Assembly (NCBI RefSeq): GCF_002960425.1
Contig: NZ_POIZ01000042.1
Location: 17,963-81,962, forward strand
Length of the DNA: 64,000 bases
From: Streptococcus suis
GTDB taxonomy: Bacteria > Bacillota > Bacilli > Lactobacillales > Streptococcaceae
Direction of reading: 5' to 3'
In this document: piece after piece, positions 9,912-18,839 of the stretch
Numbering within the stretch: position 1 is the first letter of the stretch
Layout of the letters: each line of letters begins with the position of its first letter
Translations under genes and position numbers: made by a program
Notes under the pieces: model-generated
Told to the model about the DNA's origin: nothing
What the model saw: only the letters and a program-made list of their open reading frames with translations
Databases searched by the model: none

Positions 9912-10901
9912 TTATTTAACATCTGCCTTGTTAATCAATTCAAACAAATCTTTTGGTGAATCGTTTGGAACTTTACGAACATCAAATTTGACACCGAGTT
10001 CACGCAAGCGTTCAAAGGTAGCTACGTCGTCCTTATCCATAGAAAGAACAGTGTTTACCATTGTTTTGCCTGTTGAGTGAGCCATAGAACCAACGTTCAA
10101 TTCCTTGATTTCTACACCACCTTCGATAGCTTCAAGAGCTTCTTGAGGTGTTTCAAAGAGAATCAAAGCGTGTGTGTTACCGAAGCGAGGATCTTTAGAA
10201 ACCTCAATCAGTTTCTTGATAGGAACAACGTTTGCTTTAACGTTTCCTGGAGCCGCTTGCTTAATCAATTGCTTACGAAGCTCATCCTGAGCAACTGTAT
10301 CTGAAGCAACGATGATACGGTCTGCTTTAGAAGCAGGAGTCCAAGCAGTAGCGACCTGACCATGCAAGAGACGAGTATCGATACGAGCTAAGTTGATTTT
10401 CAACTTGCCATCACCGATAACTGTTCCTGGTGGGATAGCTCCTTTAGGTGCTTGTTCAGCACTTGCAGCTGGAGCAGCCTCGGCTGGTTGAAGTTCTTCT
10501 GGAAGAACCTTGATACCATCTTTGGCTTCCTTAATAATGTTTGCTGCCACTTTTTCAACACCTGCAGCTGCATCCATTAGACGCTCTGTGTAGGCTTGAA
10601 TTAGCATTGGCAAGTTAAGTCCAGTGATGATGGCAAATTTACGATCTGGACGTTCGCCAGCAACGCGACTTGCTTGGTTAAATGGTGAACCACTCCACAG
10701 GTCCGCCAATACCAACACTTCATCATCAGCATCGAATGAGTCAACAGCTGCATTGAGCTTAGCATATAAATCATCTGGACCTTCGCTTGGCATGAAAGTA
10801 ACAACTTGTACTTTTTCTTGTTCGCCAAAAATCATTTGACCAGACTGATGAATGCCAGCAGCAAATTCACCATGACTTGCAATAATGATTCCAATACTCA
10901 T
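9912..10901 (-). CDS. manL: Mannose-family PTS IIAB component
   Basis: Cytosolic phosphocarrier of the mannose PTS. The IIA domain occupies about residues 1-140, with the phosphorylated His10 in [11 protein letters not shown]. An Ala/Pro-rich linker ([14 protein letters not shown]) leads to the IIB domain, with its His near residue 180 in [15 protein letters not shown]. Its 329 residues match the fused streptococcal form. It takes phosphate from HPr and passes it to sugar crossing IICD. It is first in the operon, behind AGGGGGA and a promoter overlapped by a CcpA-type site, so expression likely responds to carbon status. Confidence 0.96.
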   Translation of the reverse strand: MSIGIIIASHGEFAAGIHQSGQMIFGEQEKVQVVTFMPSEGPDDLYAKLNAAVDSFDADDEVLVLADLWSGSPFNQASRVAGERPDRKFAIITGLNLPMLIQAYTERLMDAAAGVEKVAANIIKEAKDGIKVLPEELQPAEAAPAASAEQAPKGAIPPGTVIGDGKLKINLARIDTRLLHGQVATAWTPASKADRIIVASDTVAQDELRKQLIKQAAPGNVKANVVPIKKLIEVSKDPRFGNTHALILFETPQEALEAIEGGVEIKELNVGSMAHSTGKTMVNTVLSMDKDDVATFERLRELGVKFDVRKVPNDSPKDLFELINKADVK

Positions 10902-10980
10902 TATTGTTCCCCCTAAATTTTTTCTAGTTCCTTTGAAATGTAAAACTAATGAATAGGCTTACATTTTCTTGAACTCGTAT

Positions 10981-11010
10981 ATTATAAAACGTTTTCAAGT
11001 TATTTGTCAA
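10981..11010 (-). promoter_or_regulatory. manLMN promoter with overlapping CRE (CcpA) site
   Basis: On the minus strand, TTGACA (11010-11005), an 18-nt spacer and TATAAT (10986-10981) form a strong promoter. Within the spacer and touching the -10, TGAAAACGTTTTAT (10997-10984) fits the CRE consensus TGWAARCGYTWNCW except for one base. A site between -35 and -10 would repress if CcpA binds. Confidence 0.8.
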
Positions 11011-11095
11011 GCAAATTTGTGTTAAAAACAGAAAAAATTTCCGAAATTTTCATATAAAAATTTCAGAAAGCTGGGGATAGATGTGCAAAATAAAA

Positions 11096-11127
11096 GAAAA
11101 AAACTGACAGAATCAGCTTTTTCTTCT
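11096..11127 (-). terminator. Probable terminator of the HAD phosphatase gene
   Basis: On the minus strand, overlapping the gene's end, AAAGCTGA and TCAGTTT can pair around TTCTG and are followed by a run of Ts. The stem is short. Confidence 0.5.
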
Positions 11128-11938
11128 ATAAAAACATTTTCTCCAATTCTTTTGCAACACCATCTTCAATATTTGTAAATTCAGTCAAGCGGTCTGCGTG
11201 AGGTCGTAGGGTATCGCTACAATTTTTCATGGCATAGCTGGTACCTGCTAGTTCTAGCATTTCGACATCATTGTGCTCATCACCAAATGCGACTAAATCG
11301 CTAGGGCTGGCCTGGAAGAGTTCTAAGACATAGCTGAGGGCTGTAGCCTTGTTGACTCCTTTGGCACAGGTTTCTAGGATGTTCAAGGGACCACCCCAGG
11401 TATTGATTTCTAACTCATCATTAAAGTATGATTTCATTTCCTTGGCTAGCTGGTACTTGTCTGCAGCCCGTGTTTGCATGAGGATAGAGTGGGGGTCACT
11501 GGTAATCAGCTCGGGTTTAATGAGGGTTTCTGGCGTAATTTGCTCCACTCCCATAAGGGCAGGGTCGATTTTATCCAAATGTTTTTGCGTAATGAAGAAT
11601 TTATTTTTGTATTCTCCTGCGATAAAATCTGCTTCAAAACGCTCTTCTTCCTTAAGAAAATCGAGCAAGTATTTTTTGTCAATGAGAATATTTTTTTCCC
11701 ATGCCCATTTTTTTCCGGGAAGATGGATAAGGGAACCGTTGAAGTTAATCATAGGGGTATCCAATTCTAACTGGTGGTAGAACTGTTCTGCCATACGGTA
11801 GGGACGGCCTGTCGCAATCAAAACAGTATGTCCAGCCTCTTTCACCTTTTTAATAGTAGAAATCGTGTAGTCACTCAGCTGGCTATCTTGATTTAGTAAG
11901 GTGCCGTCTAGGTCAATAGAAATAATTTTTTTCTTCAT
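11126..11938 (-). CDS. Cof-type HAD-superfamily hydrolase
   Basis: A cytosolic phosphatase of the Cof (HAD IIB) class, acting on sugar phosphates or related small molecules. Starting at MKKKIISIDLDGTLL (271 residues, normal for the family) it shows the nucleophile motif DLDGT, motif II (ATGRP) and the C-terminal GDEHNDVEML metal-binding motif. The frame is open 52 codons further upstream, but that part reads as hydrophobic noise, and AAAGGA lies about 10 nt before 11938, so the shorter start is chosen. Divergent from the purine permease; substrate not deducible. Confidence 0.9.
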   Translation of the reverse strand: MKKKIISIDLDGTLLNQDSQLSDYTISTIKKVKEAGHTVLIATGRPYRMAEQFYHQLELDTPMINFNGSLIHLPGKKWAWEKNILIDKKYLLDFLKEEERFEADFIAGEYKNKFFITQKHLDKIDPALMGVEQITPETLIKPELITSDPHSILMQTRAADKYQLAKEMKSYFNDELEINTWGGPLNILETCAKGVNKATALSYVLELFQASPSDLVAFGDEHNDVEMLELAGTSYAMKNCSDTLRPHADRLTEFTNIEDGVAKELEKMFL

Positions 11939-12099
11939 ACTTGAATAATCCTTTTCAAAACTAATAAGTTCCAGTATATCAAAATGCTCAAAGAAAAGCA
12001 AAAAACCAATCATTTTGAGTAAAACATGGGCAAAACGATCAAAATATTCGCAAAACACGAACATTGTTTCGAAAAATAACGCTTTCATACTCAAATTGC

Positions 12100-12128
12100 T
12101 TGAAGTATAAAAATGATTTGTATATAAT
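12100..12128 (+). promoter_or_regulatory. Promoter of the purine permease gene
   Basis: TTGAAG at 12100-12105, a 17-nt spacer and TATAAT at 12123-12128; the leader is only about 35 nt with AAAGGAG. The leader is too short for a purine riboswitch. Confidence 0.7.
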
Positions 12129-12166
12129 AGCTGTATCGTTCGTAAATAAAGGAGAATAATTGAAAA

Positions 12167-13627
12167 ATGGAACAGTTTTTTAAACTAAAAGAACATGGAA
12201 CGACCGTTTCGACTGAAATCATGGCCGGTCTTACGACTTTCTTCGCCATGAGCTATATTTTGTTTGTTAACCCAAGCATCCTTAGTGTTGCGGGTATGCC
12301 AACCCAAGCAGTCTTCCTAGCAACCATTATTGCTAGTGCTGTTTCAACGCTTGTCATGGGGCTCTTTGCCAATGTTCCTTATGCCTTGGCACCAGGTATG
12401 GGACTTAACGCCTTCTTTACCTACACCGTTGTTATCGGTCTAGGCTTTACCTGGCAAGAAGCTTTGGCTATGGTTTTCCTTTGTGGTTTGTTTAATATCT
12501 TTATTACTGTTACCAAGGTTCGTAAGAGTATCATCAAGGCTATTCCAATTAGCTTGCAACACGCTATCGGTGGTGGTATCGGTGTATTCGTTGCCTACCT
12601 CGGTTTCAAAAACTCTAACTTGATTACCTTCTTGACATCTGGTTCTGATATTATTACGGTCAACGGAGTTGCTCCTGCAGATGCGACAGCTGAAACATTC
12701 GCAAATGGTGTCTTCTCTGTATTTGCTGGTGGTGGTGTCGTACCTGGTATTTCAACTTTCACTGATCCAAGTGTTCTTTTGACAGTATTTGGTCTTCTTT
12801 TGACAGCTGTTTTGGTGATAAAAAATGTTCGTGGTGCGATTTTGATTGGTATTATCGCAACAACCTTGGCAGGAATTCCAGCAGGTGTAGTAGACCTTTC
12901 TACGATTGACTTGGCCAACAATAATATTGGTACAGCTTTTGCTGAGTTGGGTACAACTTTCCTAGCAGCTTTCGGTGGTTTGTCTTCTCTCTTTGCTGAC
13001 TCAAGCCGTCTACCACTTGTTTTGATGACTATCTTTGCTTTCAGCTTGTCAGACACCTTTGATACACTTGGTACCTTTATCGGTACAGGTCGCAAGACTG
13101 GTATTTTCTCAGAAGAAGATGAGAAAGCTCTTGAAAACGGTACTGGATTTAACTCTAAGATGGACAAGGCTCTCTTTGCAGACGCTATCGGTACATCAAT
13201 CGGTGCCCTCTTTGGTACATCAAATACGACAACTTACGTTGAATCTGCAGCAGGTATCTCTGCGGGTGGTCGTACTGGTTTGACAGCTGTAACGACAGCC
13301 GTTCTCTTCTTGCTTTCAATTCTTATCTTGCCATTTATCGGCATTGTCCCAGCAGCTGCAACAGCTCCAGCCTTGATCATCGTCGGTGTTATGATGGTTT
13401 CATCATTCCTTGATGTTGATTGGAGCCACTTCGAAGATGCTCTTCCAGCCTTCTTTGCAGCCTTCTTTATGGCTCTTTGCTTCTCCATCTCATACGGTAT
13501 TGCAGCAGCCTTCATCTTCTATTGCTTGGTAAAAATTTCAACTGGTAAAACAAAAGAAATCCACCCAATCCTTTGGGGAGCAACTGCCCTCTTCATTCTA
13601 AACTTTATCATTCTTGCTTTCTTGTAA
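12167..13627 (+). CDS. NCS2 family purine permease (adenine/guanine/hypoxanthine, AzgA type)
   Basis: A proton-coupled nucleobase importer in the membrane. The 486-residue protein begins MEQFFKLKEHGTTVSTEIMA and continues GLTTFFAMSYILFVNP, the hallmark of the AzgA/PbuG branch, and contains APGMGLNAFFTYTVV in TM3 and the conserved DTLGTFIGTG and SNTTTYVESAAGI loops; about 12-14 hydrophobic helices. It is monocistronic: own promoter upstream, strong terminator downstream. PbuG-like substrate range (hypoxanthine, guanine) is likely but not provable from sequence. Confidence 0.92.
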   Translation: MEQFFKLKEHGTTVSTEIMAGLTTFFAMSYILFVNPSILSVAGMPTQAVFLATIIASAVSTLVMGLFANVPYALAPGMGLNAFFTYTVVIGLGFTWQEALAMVFLCGLFNIFITVTKVRKSIIKAIPISLQHAIGGGIGVFVAYLGFKNSNLITFLTSGSDIITVNGVAPADATAETFANGVFSVFAGGGVVPGISTFTDPSVLLTVFGLLLTAVLVIKNVRGAILIGIIATTLAGIPAGVVDLSTIDLANNNIGTAFAELGTTFLAAFGGLSSLFADSSRLPLVLMTIFAFSLSDTFDTLGTFIGTGRKTGIFSEEDEKALENGTGFNSKMDKALFADAIGTSIGALFGTSNTTTYVESAAGISAGGRTGLTAVTTAVLFLLSILILPFIGIVPAAATAPALIIVGVMMVSSFLDVDWSHFEDALPAFFAAFFMALCFSISYGIAAAFIFYCLVKISTGKTKEIHPILWGATALFILNFIILAFL

Positions 13628-13656
13628 GAATAAAGAAAATCACATTTATGTACCCT

Positions 13657-13686
13657 AGCTGACTGCACAAAAGCGGTCAGCTTTTT
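13657..13686 (+). terminator. Terminator after the purine permease
   Basis: AGCTGAC (13657-13663) pairs with GTCAGCT (13676-13682), followed by TTTTT. Confidence 0.8.
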
Positions 13687-13692
13687 GGGTTT

Positions 13693-13866
13693 CTAAAAAA
13701 CATTGGCTAGGTTAGTTGTTTGGTAGAATTTCCAGCCTAGTAATACTATTCCATGTATCCCGTATGTCGTAGACCAGTGTCCATCTCTACTATTTATCAG
13801 AGAGTAGTTGTTGACAACTTTATTCCCTTGTTTCAGGTCATCATTAGAATTTTCACTTTCCTCTTG
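13693..13866 (-). pseudogene. Possible gene remnant, 57 codons, unidentified
   Basis: A minus-strand frame opening just after a TGA and lacking any start codon with a ribosome site reads as plausible protein: an acidic, Asn-rich lead (ESENSNDDLKQGN) followed by NYSLINSRDGHW and a hydrophobic patch (GIVLLGWKFY) before the stop. Upstream a different frame reads SKEESEGIVKNDPYDNI, suggesting a frameshift within one decayed gene. I do not recognise the family. Chance cannot be excluded at this length. Confidence 0.3.
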
Positions 13867-14056
13867 TCAAGGAGTGTTAGATGTTATCGTAGGGGTCATT
13901 TTTAACTATTCCCTCACTTTCTTCTTTCGAAGCTTAGGGGTGTACGGCTAGTTTCTTATTCTAAAGAGATCTGCTGAAACAGTGCTAGAGGTTCCTTTGC
14001 TCCATGATTGGTATTTTATAGCCATTTAGTTTATCTTTGATTACTGCGACGTACGA

Positions 14057-14188
14057 GGAAACTCCGTTTCCCTATTTCCAACTTCAAATAATTTCATCAT
14101 TATTTGAACTCGCTTTGCCGTACTCCACAAAAGTGACTTGCTTCGCATGTCTTATTTCCAACCTAGAACAGCCTCTAGGCTGTTCTAG
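14057..14188 (+). repeat. Tandem pair of two-palindrome modules with TATTTCCAAC linker
   Basis: Module a: hairpin GGAAAC-TCC-GTTTCC (14057-14071), linker TATTTCCAAC (14073-14082), hairpin with 10-bp arms (14083-14108). Module b: hairpin GACTTGC-TTC-GCATGTC (14135-14151, one mismatch), linker TATTTCCAAC (14153-14162), hairpin with 11-bp arms CTAGAACAGCC (14163-14188). Linkers are identical while all four stems differ. Related modules lie at 36076-36129 (minus) and 45937-45991. Confidence 0.8.
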
Positions 14189-14256
14189 CAACCTGCAGCT
14201 CGTTGCCTTGTACTAAAAGCAAACTAAACGACTATAATCTCAAAAATTGAACTCTG

Positions 14257-14394
14257 TCACCCTTTCGATGTAACCGCAAAGGTCACGATTTGCTGATAAG
14301 GATATTTTCCTTCTTTATTACAATCACCTGCCCAACTCCTTGATTCAGGTCTGTTCGTAGAATTGTTCGTTCCGCAGTTGTCACAATCATATAG
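14257..14394 (-). pseudogene. Possible gene remnant, 45 codons, Cys-containing, unidentified
   Basis: A minus-strand frame, closed upstream by TGA at 14397-14395 and with no usable start, encodes a Cys-bearing segment (YDCDNCG, then WAGDCN) ending YPYQQIVTFAVTSKG. The CxxC pair and non-random composition suggest the 3' end of a lost gene, joined to the sequence just after the metF terminator. Family not recognised; short length makes this tentative. Confidence 0.3.
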
Positions 14395-14425
14395 TCATTC
14401 GACTATATTTTGATATTTATCCATC

Positions 14426-14470
14426 AAAAAAGACTTGAACGTATCTTTGGATACTTTTCAAGTCTTTTGT
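14426..14470 (-). terminator. Terminator after metF
   Basis: On the minus strand AAAAGACTTGAA (14468-14457) pairs with TTCAAGTCTTTT (14439-14428), the T run closing the hairpin; an inner GTATC stem extends it. This is the end of the metE-metF transcript. Confidence 0.85.
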
Positions 14471-14474
14471 TATT

Positions 14475-15362
14475 TTATCTACCAGCTACACTTGATAGAC
14501 TCCCTTGGTAGTGATTAAAGAGGGAATGAGTAGCCTGGTGGATATAGCGAGCTGTTTCAGCATTGTTCATGGTGTAGAGGTGGACACCTGCGACATCGTT
14601 GGTGACTAGGTCTACAATCTGGTCTACGGCGTAGGCTAGGCCTGCTGCGCGGAGAGATTCAGGACTATTTTCGTATTTTTCTAAGATAGCCTTGAACTTA
14701 CGTGGAAGACGAATATTTTCGCAGGTTTTCAAGAGGCGAAGTGCCTGATTCCTGTTGATGATAGGCATGATGCCTGCAATAATCGGCACTTCGATGTCTG
14801 CTAGATGGCATTTCTCTTGAAACTCATAGAAAGCTTCGTTATCGAAGAAGAGTTGGGTTACCAAGCTTGAGCAACCAGCATCCATTTTCTTTTTCAGATT
14901 CTTGATGTCAGATACAGAGTTTGGTGACTCAGGGTGAACTTCAGGATAGCAAGCTCCGATGATGTCAAAGTGAGGGGCCTCTTGCTTGATGAAGGAGATG
15001 AGGTCTGTTGCATAACGGAAATCTTCTTTTGGAGGCAGACCATCAATAATATCACCACGAAGGGCTAGAATTTGATGAACACCGACTTCATCAAGAGATT
15101 GAAGTACAGATTTGACCTTGTCTTTGGTCAGGTAGGCCGCTGGTAGATGGGCAATGGTTGGAATTCCCAACTCATTGCGAACATGGTTGACCAGGCGAAC
15201 AGTCGTTTCTTCAATATTGAGGTTATTATTGCTACAGGTAACGCTGATAAAATGAGGGGCCAAACCCTGCATCTGATCAAGGGTTTGGATAATCTTTTCA
15301 TTGCCTACTTCTGGTTTTGGAGGAAAAATTTCAAATGAGAGACTTGGGGTTTGACCGATCAT
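14475..15362 (-). CDS. metF: 5,10-methylenetetrahydrofolate reductase
   Basis: Reduces methylene-THF to methyl-THF, the methyl donor for methionine synthesis. The 295-residue TIM-barrel protein starts MIGQTPSLSFEIFPPK, with the conserved FEIFPPK strand, and carries the NAD(P)H/FAD site signatures HFISVTC, ALRGD and CYPEVHPES. It begins 3 nt after the metE stop, its AAAGGAA ribosome site lying inside metE, so the two are co-transcribed and supply substrate to each other. It is shorter than eukaryotic forms, as usual in bacteria. Confidence 0.95.
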   Translation of the reverse strand: MIGQTPSLSFEIFPPKPEVGNEKIIQTLDQMQGLAPHFISVTCSNNNLNIEETTVRLVNHVRNELGIPTIAHLPAAYLTKDKVKSVLQSLDEVGVHQILALRGDIIDGLPPKEDFRYATDLISFIKQEAPHFDIIGACYPEVHPESPNSVSDIKNLKKKMDAGCSSLVTQLFFDNEAFYEFQEKCHLADIEVPIIAGIMPIINRNQALRLLKTCENIRLPRKFKAILEKYENSPESLRAAGLAYAVDQIVDLVTNDVAGVHLYTMNNAETARYIHQATHSLFNHYQGSLSSVAGR

Positions 15363-15365
15363 AAA

Positions 15366-17615
15366 TTAGAGTTCCTTTCTGGCTGCCTTAGCTGCTTGGG
15401 TCAAGTGGATAAGGCTAGCTTTTGTTTCTGATTCGCCACGCGTTTTCAGTCCGCAGTCTGGATTGATCCAAACTTTTTCTTTCGGTACTTTTGCAAGGAT
15501 GGCTTGAATAGTGTGTGCAATTTCATCAACTGCAGGGACACGTGGAGAGTGGATGTCATAGACACCAGGACCTACCTGGGTTTGGAAGTTCTTAGCTTTG
15601 AGTTCATCTAGAATCACGAGATTTGAACGGCTAGCTTCAAAGGAGATCACGTCTGCATCCATGTTGTCGATGGCAGGAATGATGTCTGTAAATTCGCTAT
15701 AGCACATGTGAGTGTGGATTTGTGTATCTGGTGCAACAGTTGAGTGTACCAAACGGAAGGCAGGGATTGCCCAATCAAGATACTCACTATACCAGTCGCT
15801 ACGACGGAGTGGTAATTTTTCACGAAGGGCTGCTTCGTCAATTTGGATAATCTTGATACCTGCTGCTTCAAGGTCGAGAACTTCTTCCTTGATAGCAAGG
15901 GCGATTTGAAGGGTTGATTCCTTGATAGAAATGTCTTCACGTGGGAAGGACCAGTTGAGGATGGTTACAGGACCTGTCAACATCCCTTTGACTGGTTTAT
16001 TGGTACGGCTTTGAGCATAGCTAGACCATTTAACAGTAATTGGGTTCAAGCGAGTGACATCACCCCAGATGATTGGTGGTTTTACTCCACGAAGTCCATA
16101 AGATTGAACCCAACCGTTCTTACTGAAGAGGTAGCCAGATAGGTTTTCACCGAAGTATTCAACCATGTCGTTGCGTTCAAATTCACCGTGAACCAGTACA
16201 TCGAAGTCAACTTCTTCCTGCCACTTAATCCACTCATCCGTGCGAGCTTCTACAAAGGCATCGTATTCGGCTTCGGTGATTTCTCCACGGCGGAAAGCCA
16301 AACGTGTGCTACGGACATCCTTGGTTTGAGGGAAAGAACCGATCGTAGTGGTTGGAAGTAGTGGCAAGTTTAATTTCTCGCGTTGGATAGCTTCACGTTC
16401 CGCAAAGACTGGAAGACGAGTGTAGTCTGCATCAGTCAAACCTGCCAAGCGGTCTGCAAGGGCTGCATCACGACCAACACGCTCAAGGGCAAAGAGCTCC
16501 TTGTTGGCTGTGAGAGCCGCTTCCCCTTGACCATTACGGATGGCATCCAAGTCACGCAACTCGCTCAATTTTTCAACAGCAAAGGCAAAGTGATTGAGGA
16601 TAGCTGGCTCAAATTCTTCATTAGCTGTAGTAAATGGTACATGAAGAAGGGAACAAGAAGTTGTTAGAACGACATTTTCAGCTGGGATAGCCTCCAAGAC
16701 AGCCAAGCTCTTTTCATAGTTGTTGCGCCAGATGTTTTTACCGTTGACGATACCTGCATAGAGAGTTTTATCAGCTGGGAAGCCTGTCGCTACAAGTGCA
16801 GCAGTTTCCTTACCTTCTACAAAGTCAAGACCGATGGCATCGACTGGTAGGTTTGTCAATTCAGTGTAAATATCACGCACATCGCCGAAGTAGGTTTGGA
16901 TAAGGACTTGCAAGCCTTTCTTGTCTGCCAAGAGAGTTTGGTAGATATTTAGGAAAAGGGCTTTTTCTTCAGCAGTCAAATCCTTGACCAAGCTAGGCTC
17001 GTCTAACTGGATTTTTTCAGCACCAAGCTCTGCCAATTTTGCAAATACTTGTCCGTAGGCAGCAACCAAGCTATCTGCTACATCTTCAGCTTTCACACCT
17101 TCTTCAAAATCAGTTAATTGTAAGAGTGTGAATGGACCAATCAAAACTGGACGAGTTGTGATACCCAAGTCCTTTGCTTCTTGGAATTCATCGAAAATCT
17201 TATGACCGGCTAGTTTGATTTCTGTATCTTTTTCAATAGCTGGAACGATATAGTGGTAGTTGGTATTGAACCATTTTTTCATCGGTCTAGCACGAACGTC
17301 CCCTTTTTCTCCTTGATAACCACGTGCAAGAGCGAAGTATTTTTCAAGGTCAGTCAAGTCAAGCTCTTGAACGGCTTTTGGTACGATGTTGAAGAGAACA
17401 GCTGCATCCAAAACATTGTCATAATGAGAGAAGTCGTTACTTGGGATTTCAGTAATGCCTGCTTCTTTAACAATAGTCCAATGTTTAGCGCGCAAGTCTT
17501 TAGCTGCTGTCAAGAGCTCTTCTTGTGGAATTTCATTTCTAAAGTATTTTTCAGTGATAAATTTTAATTCACGGTGTTCTCCGATACGTGGGAAGCCGAT
17601 AATAGTTGTTGTCAT
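15366..17615 (-). CDS. metE: Cobalamin-independent methionine synthase
   Basis: Transfers a methyl group from 5-methyl-THF-polyglutamate to homocysteine. At 749 residues it has the normal two-barrel size: N-terminal [19 protein letters not shown] and the C-terminal catalytic barrel with the zinc-site signatures [10 protein letters not shown] (His and Cys ligands), a later Glu and [13 protein letters not shown] (final Cys). The start follows TTGGAGGAAATCCT. Upstream is a 17-bp dyad shared with metQ, and the -10/-35 elements are poor, which fits an activator-dependent promoter responding to methionine limitation. Confidence 0.97.
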   Translation of the reverse strand: MTTTIIGFPRIGEHRELKFITEKYFRNEIPQEELLTAAKDLRAKHWTIVKEAGITEIPSNDFSHYDNVLDAAVLFNIVPKAVQELDLTDLEKYFALARGYQGEKGDVRARPMKKWFNTNYHYIVPAIEKDTEIKLAGHKIFDEFQEAKDLGITTRPVLIGPFTLLQLTDFEEGVKAEDVADSLVAAYGQVFAKLAELGAEKIQLDEPSLVKDLTAEEKALFLNIYQTLLADKKGLQVLIQTYFGDVRDIYTELTNLPVDAIGLDFVEGKETAALVATGFPADKTLYAGIVNGKNIWRNNYEKSLAVLEAIPAENVVLTTSCSLLHVPFTTANEEFEPAILNHFAFAVEKLSELRDLDAIRNGQGEAALTANKELFALERVGRDAALADRLAGLTDADYTRLPVFAEREAIQREKLNLPLLPTTTIGSFPQTKDVRSTRLAFRRGEITEAEYDAFVEARTDEWIKWQEEVDFDVLVHGEFERNDMVEYFGENLSGYLFSKNGWVQSYGLRGVKPPIIWGDVTRLNPITVKWSSYAQSRTNKPVKGMLTGPVTILNWSFPREDISIKESTLQIALAIKEEVLDLEAAGIKIIQIDEAALREKLPLRRSDWYSEYLDWAIPAFRLVHSTVAPDTQIHTHMCYSEFTDIIPAIDNMDADVISFEASRSNLVILDELKAKNFQTQVGPGVYDIHSPRVPAVDEIAHTIQAILAKVPKEKVWINPDCGLKTRGESETKASLIHLTQAAKAARKEL

Positions 17616-17698
17616 AGGATTTCCTCCAAAAATATTTCTATGCTCTTATCCTAACAGAAAAAATCCCACTTGTATAATTGGAAAAAATTAGGGATAGT

Positions 17699-17715
17699 TA
17701 TAAGTTTTGACTATA
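17699..17715 (-). promoter_or_regulatory. Putative MetR/MtaR-type box upstream of metE
   Basis: TATAAGTTTTGACTATA forms an interrupted dyad about 85 bp before metE and resembles the site upstream of metQ (18739-18755), in reverse orientation. Streptococcal LysR-type methionine regulators bind TATAGTTTnAAACTATA-like sites. A weak -10 (TATACA-like, about 17674-17669) lies downstream. Confidence 0.65.
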
Positions 17716-17995
17716 ACGTATGAAAAACGAGCTACTTTTTTGATATTTCTACTATATAAAAGTCTGAAAAATGCCTGTTTATCAAGCTTGACTTTTTAAT
17801 GCCGGCTCCGATATAGTTTTTTCTTAAGCCTGGTATAGATTTTATCTATGAAAGGGCAACAGGCAAGCTCATGCCTGTGGGCAATGGTTTCTTGGTCGGT
17901 CTGATAGTTATTTTTTATCAGTCCATAAAACTTCTATATTAGACAGGCTTGGCTGGTCGTGTTAAAATGTAAAAAATCACAGAAAGGAGTTTCTT
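17716..17995. other. Divergent intergenic region metE / glutamine amidotransferase
   Basis: No gene. It holds hairpins (CAGGCA-AGCTCA-TGCCTG at about 17867-17884; CTGATAG...ATCAG near 17901-17921) and, at the right end, a promoter for the next gene: TAGACA 17940-17945, 17-nt spacer, TAAAAT 17963-17968. The function of the hairpins is unknown. Confidence 0.55.
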
Positions 17996-18685
17996 ATGGG
18001 AAAAGTCATTATTGGAATTTCAGGTAATGAAAGAGAATTTCCGACTGCGGAAGGTCGTCGCTACGTGACAGTTGCGCGTGAATTGGCGGACGGTGTTCGT
18101 CAGGCTGGTGGTGTACCGATTGTCATTCCCATGGGGGCTCCTTATATGGCCAAGGACTATATCGACATGATTGATAAACTGATTTTGTCAGGTGGTCAGC
18201 ACGTGGATCCGAGCTTGTACGGTCAAAAGCGTTTGATTGACAGCGATGATTATCTTTTGGAGCGGGACGAGTTTGAGCTAGCCTTGATTAAAGAGGCACT
18301 CCGTCAGGGGAAACCAATTTTTGCGGTCTGCCGTGGCATGCAGTTGCTCAATGTTGCTCTGGGTGGTAGTTTGGAACAGGAAGTGGCAGACCATTGGCAA
18401 GAGGATATCAAAGGGACTTCCCATCGTTTGCAGGTCAAACCAAAAAGTCGTGTCAGTCAACTATTTGCTCAAGGAAGCTCCATCAATTCTTTCCATCATC
18501 AACGGATTAAGGATTTGGCGCCTGGTTTGGTGGCAACTGGTCTGGATCCGAGAGATGGCACGATTGAGGCCTACGAGAGTCAGGGTAAGCAGGCCCTGTT
18601 TGGGCTTCAATGGCATCCAGAATTTCTTTACAATGACTGCAAACAGCATAGGAACTTGTTTCAGTATTTGGTGGAGGTATTTTAA
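17996..18685 (+). CDS. Class I glutamine amidotransferase-like protein (peptidase C26, PuuD type)
   Basis: A cytosolic gamma-glutamyl hydrolase of 229 residues. It has the nucleophile Cys near residue 112 in FAVCRGMQLLNVALGG and the catalytic His/Glu in FGLQWHPEF near the C-terminus, so the triad is complete. There is no synthase partner domain, as in gamma-Glu-GABA hydrolase (PuuD) and related stand-alone enzymes. The start follows AAAGGAG. Terminated at 18684-18706. Substrate uncertain. Confidence 0.88.
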   Translation: MGKVIIGISGNEREFPTAEGRRYVTVARELADGVRQAGGVPIVIPMGAPYMAKDYIDMIDKLILSGGQHVDPSLYGQKRLIDSDDYLLERDEFELALIKEALRQGKPIFAVCRGMQLLNVALGGSLEQEVADHWQEDIKGTSHRLQVKPKSRVSQLFAQGSSINSFHHQRIKDLAPGLVATGLDPRDGTIEAYESQGKQALFGLQWHPEFLYNDCKQHRNLFQYLVEVF

Positions 18686-18706
18686 AGAGGGGGTTCCCTC
18701 TTTTTA
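18684..18706 (+). terminator. Terminator after the amidotransferase gene
   Basis: AAAGAGGG-GGTT-CCCTCTTTTT hairpin with T run, overlapping the stop codon. Confidence 0.8.
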
Positions 18707-18738
18707 TTATCAACTCTTATAATTGCAAGGGTATTTGT

Positions 18739-18806
18739 TATAACTGAAACTTATAACACTCTATAAAAAAAGCCAATTAGCCAGATTGTTTTTTCTGTGT
18801 TAAGAT
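18739..18806 (+). promoter_or_regulatory. metQ control region: MetR/MtaR-type box and weak promoter
   Basis: TATAACTGAAACTTATA at 18739-18755 matches the site upstream of metE in reverse orientation. A poor -10 (TAAGAT 18801-18806) follows; no good -35 is seen, consistent with an activator-dependent promoter. Confidence 0.6.
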
Positions 18807-18839
18807 AGTTTCAGTTCAAAAAATTAAGGAGATATTTTT

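Noticed and set aside
11939..12094. 52-codon upstream extension of the HAD phosphatase
   Set aside because: Phe-rich non-conserved sequence without ribosome site; the family starts at the MKKKIISIDLDGT segment.
12148..12166. Purine riboswitch ahead of the permease gene
   Set aside because: The leader after the -10 box is only about 38 nt and has no three-way junction.
14041..14220. CRISPR array
   Set aside because: Repeats are palindromic pairs with differing arms, not identical direct repeats with unique spacers; no cas genes in the window.
17867..17921. S-box or other methionine riboswitch upstream of metE
   Set aside because: The hairpins lie outside the metE transcript on the other side of the MetR-type box, and no SAM riboswitch core is seen.
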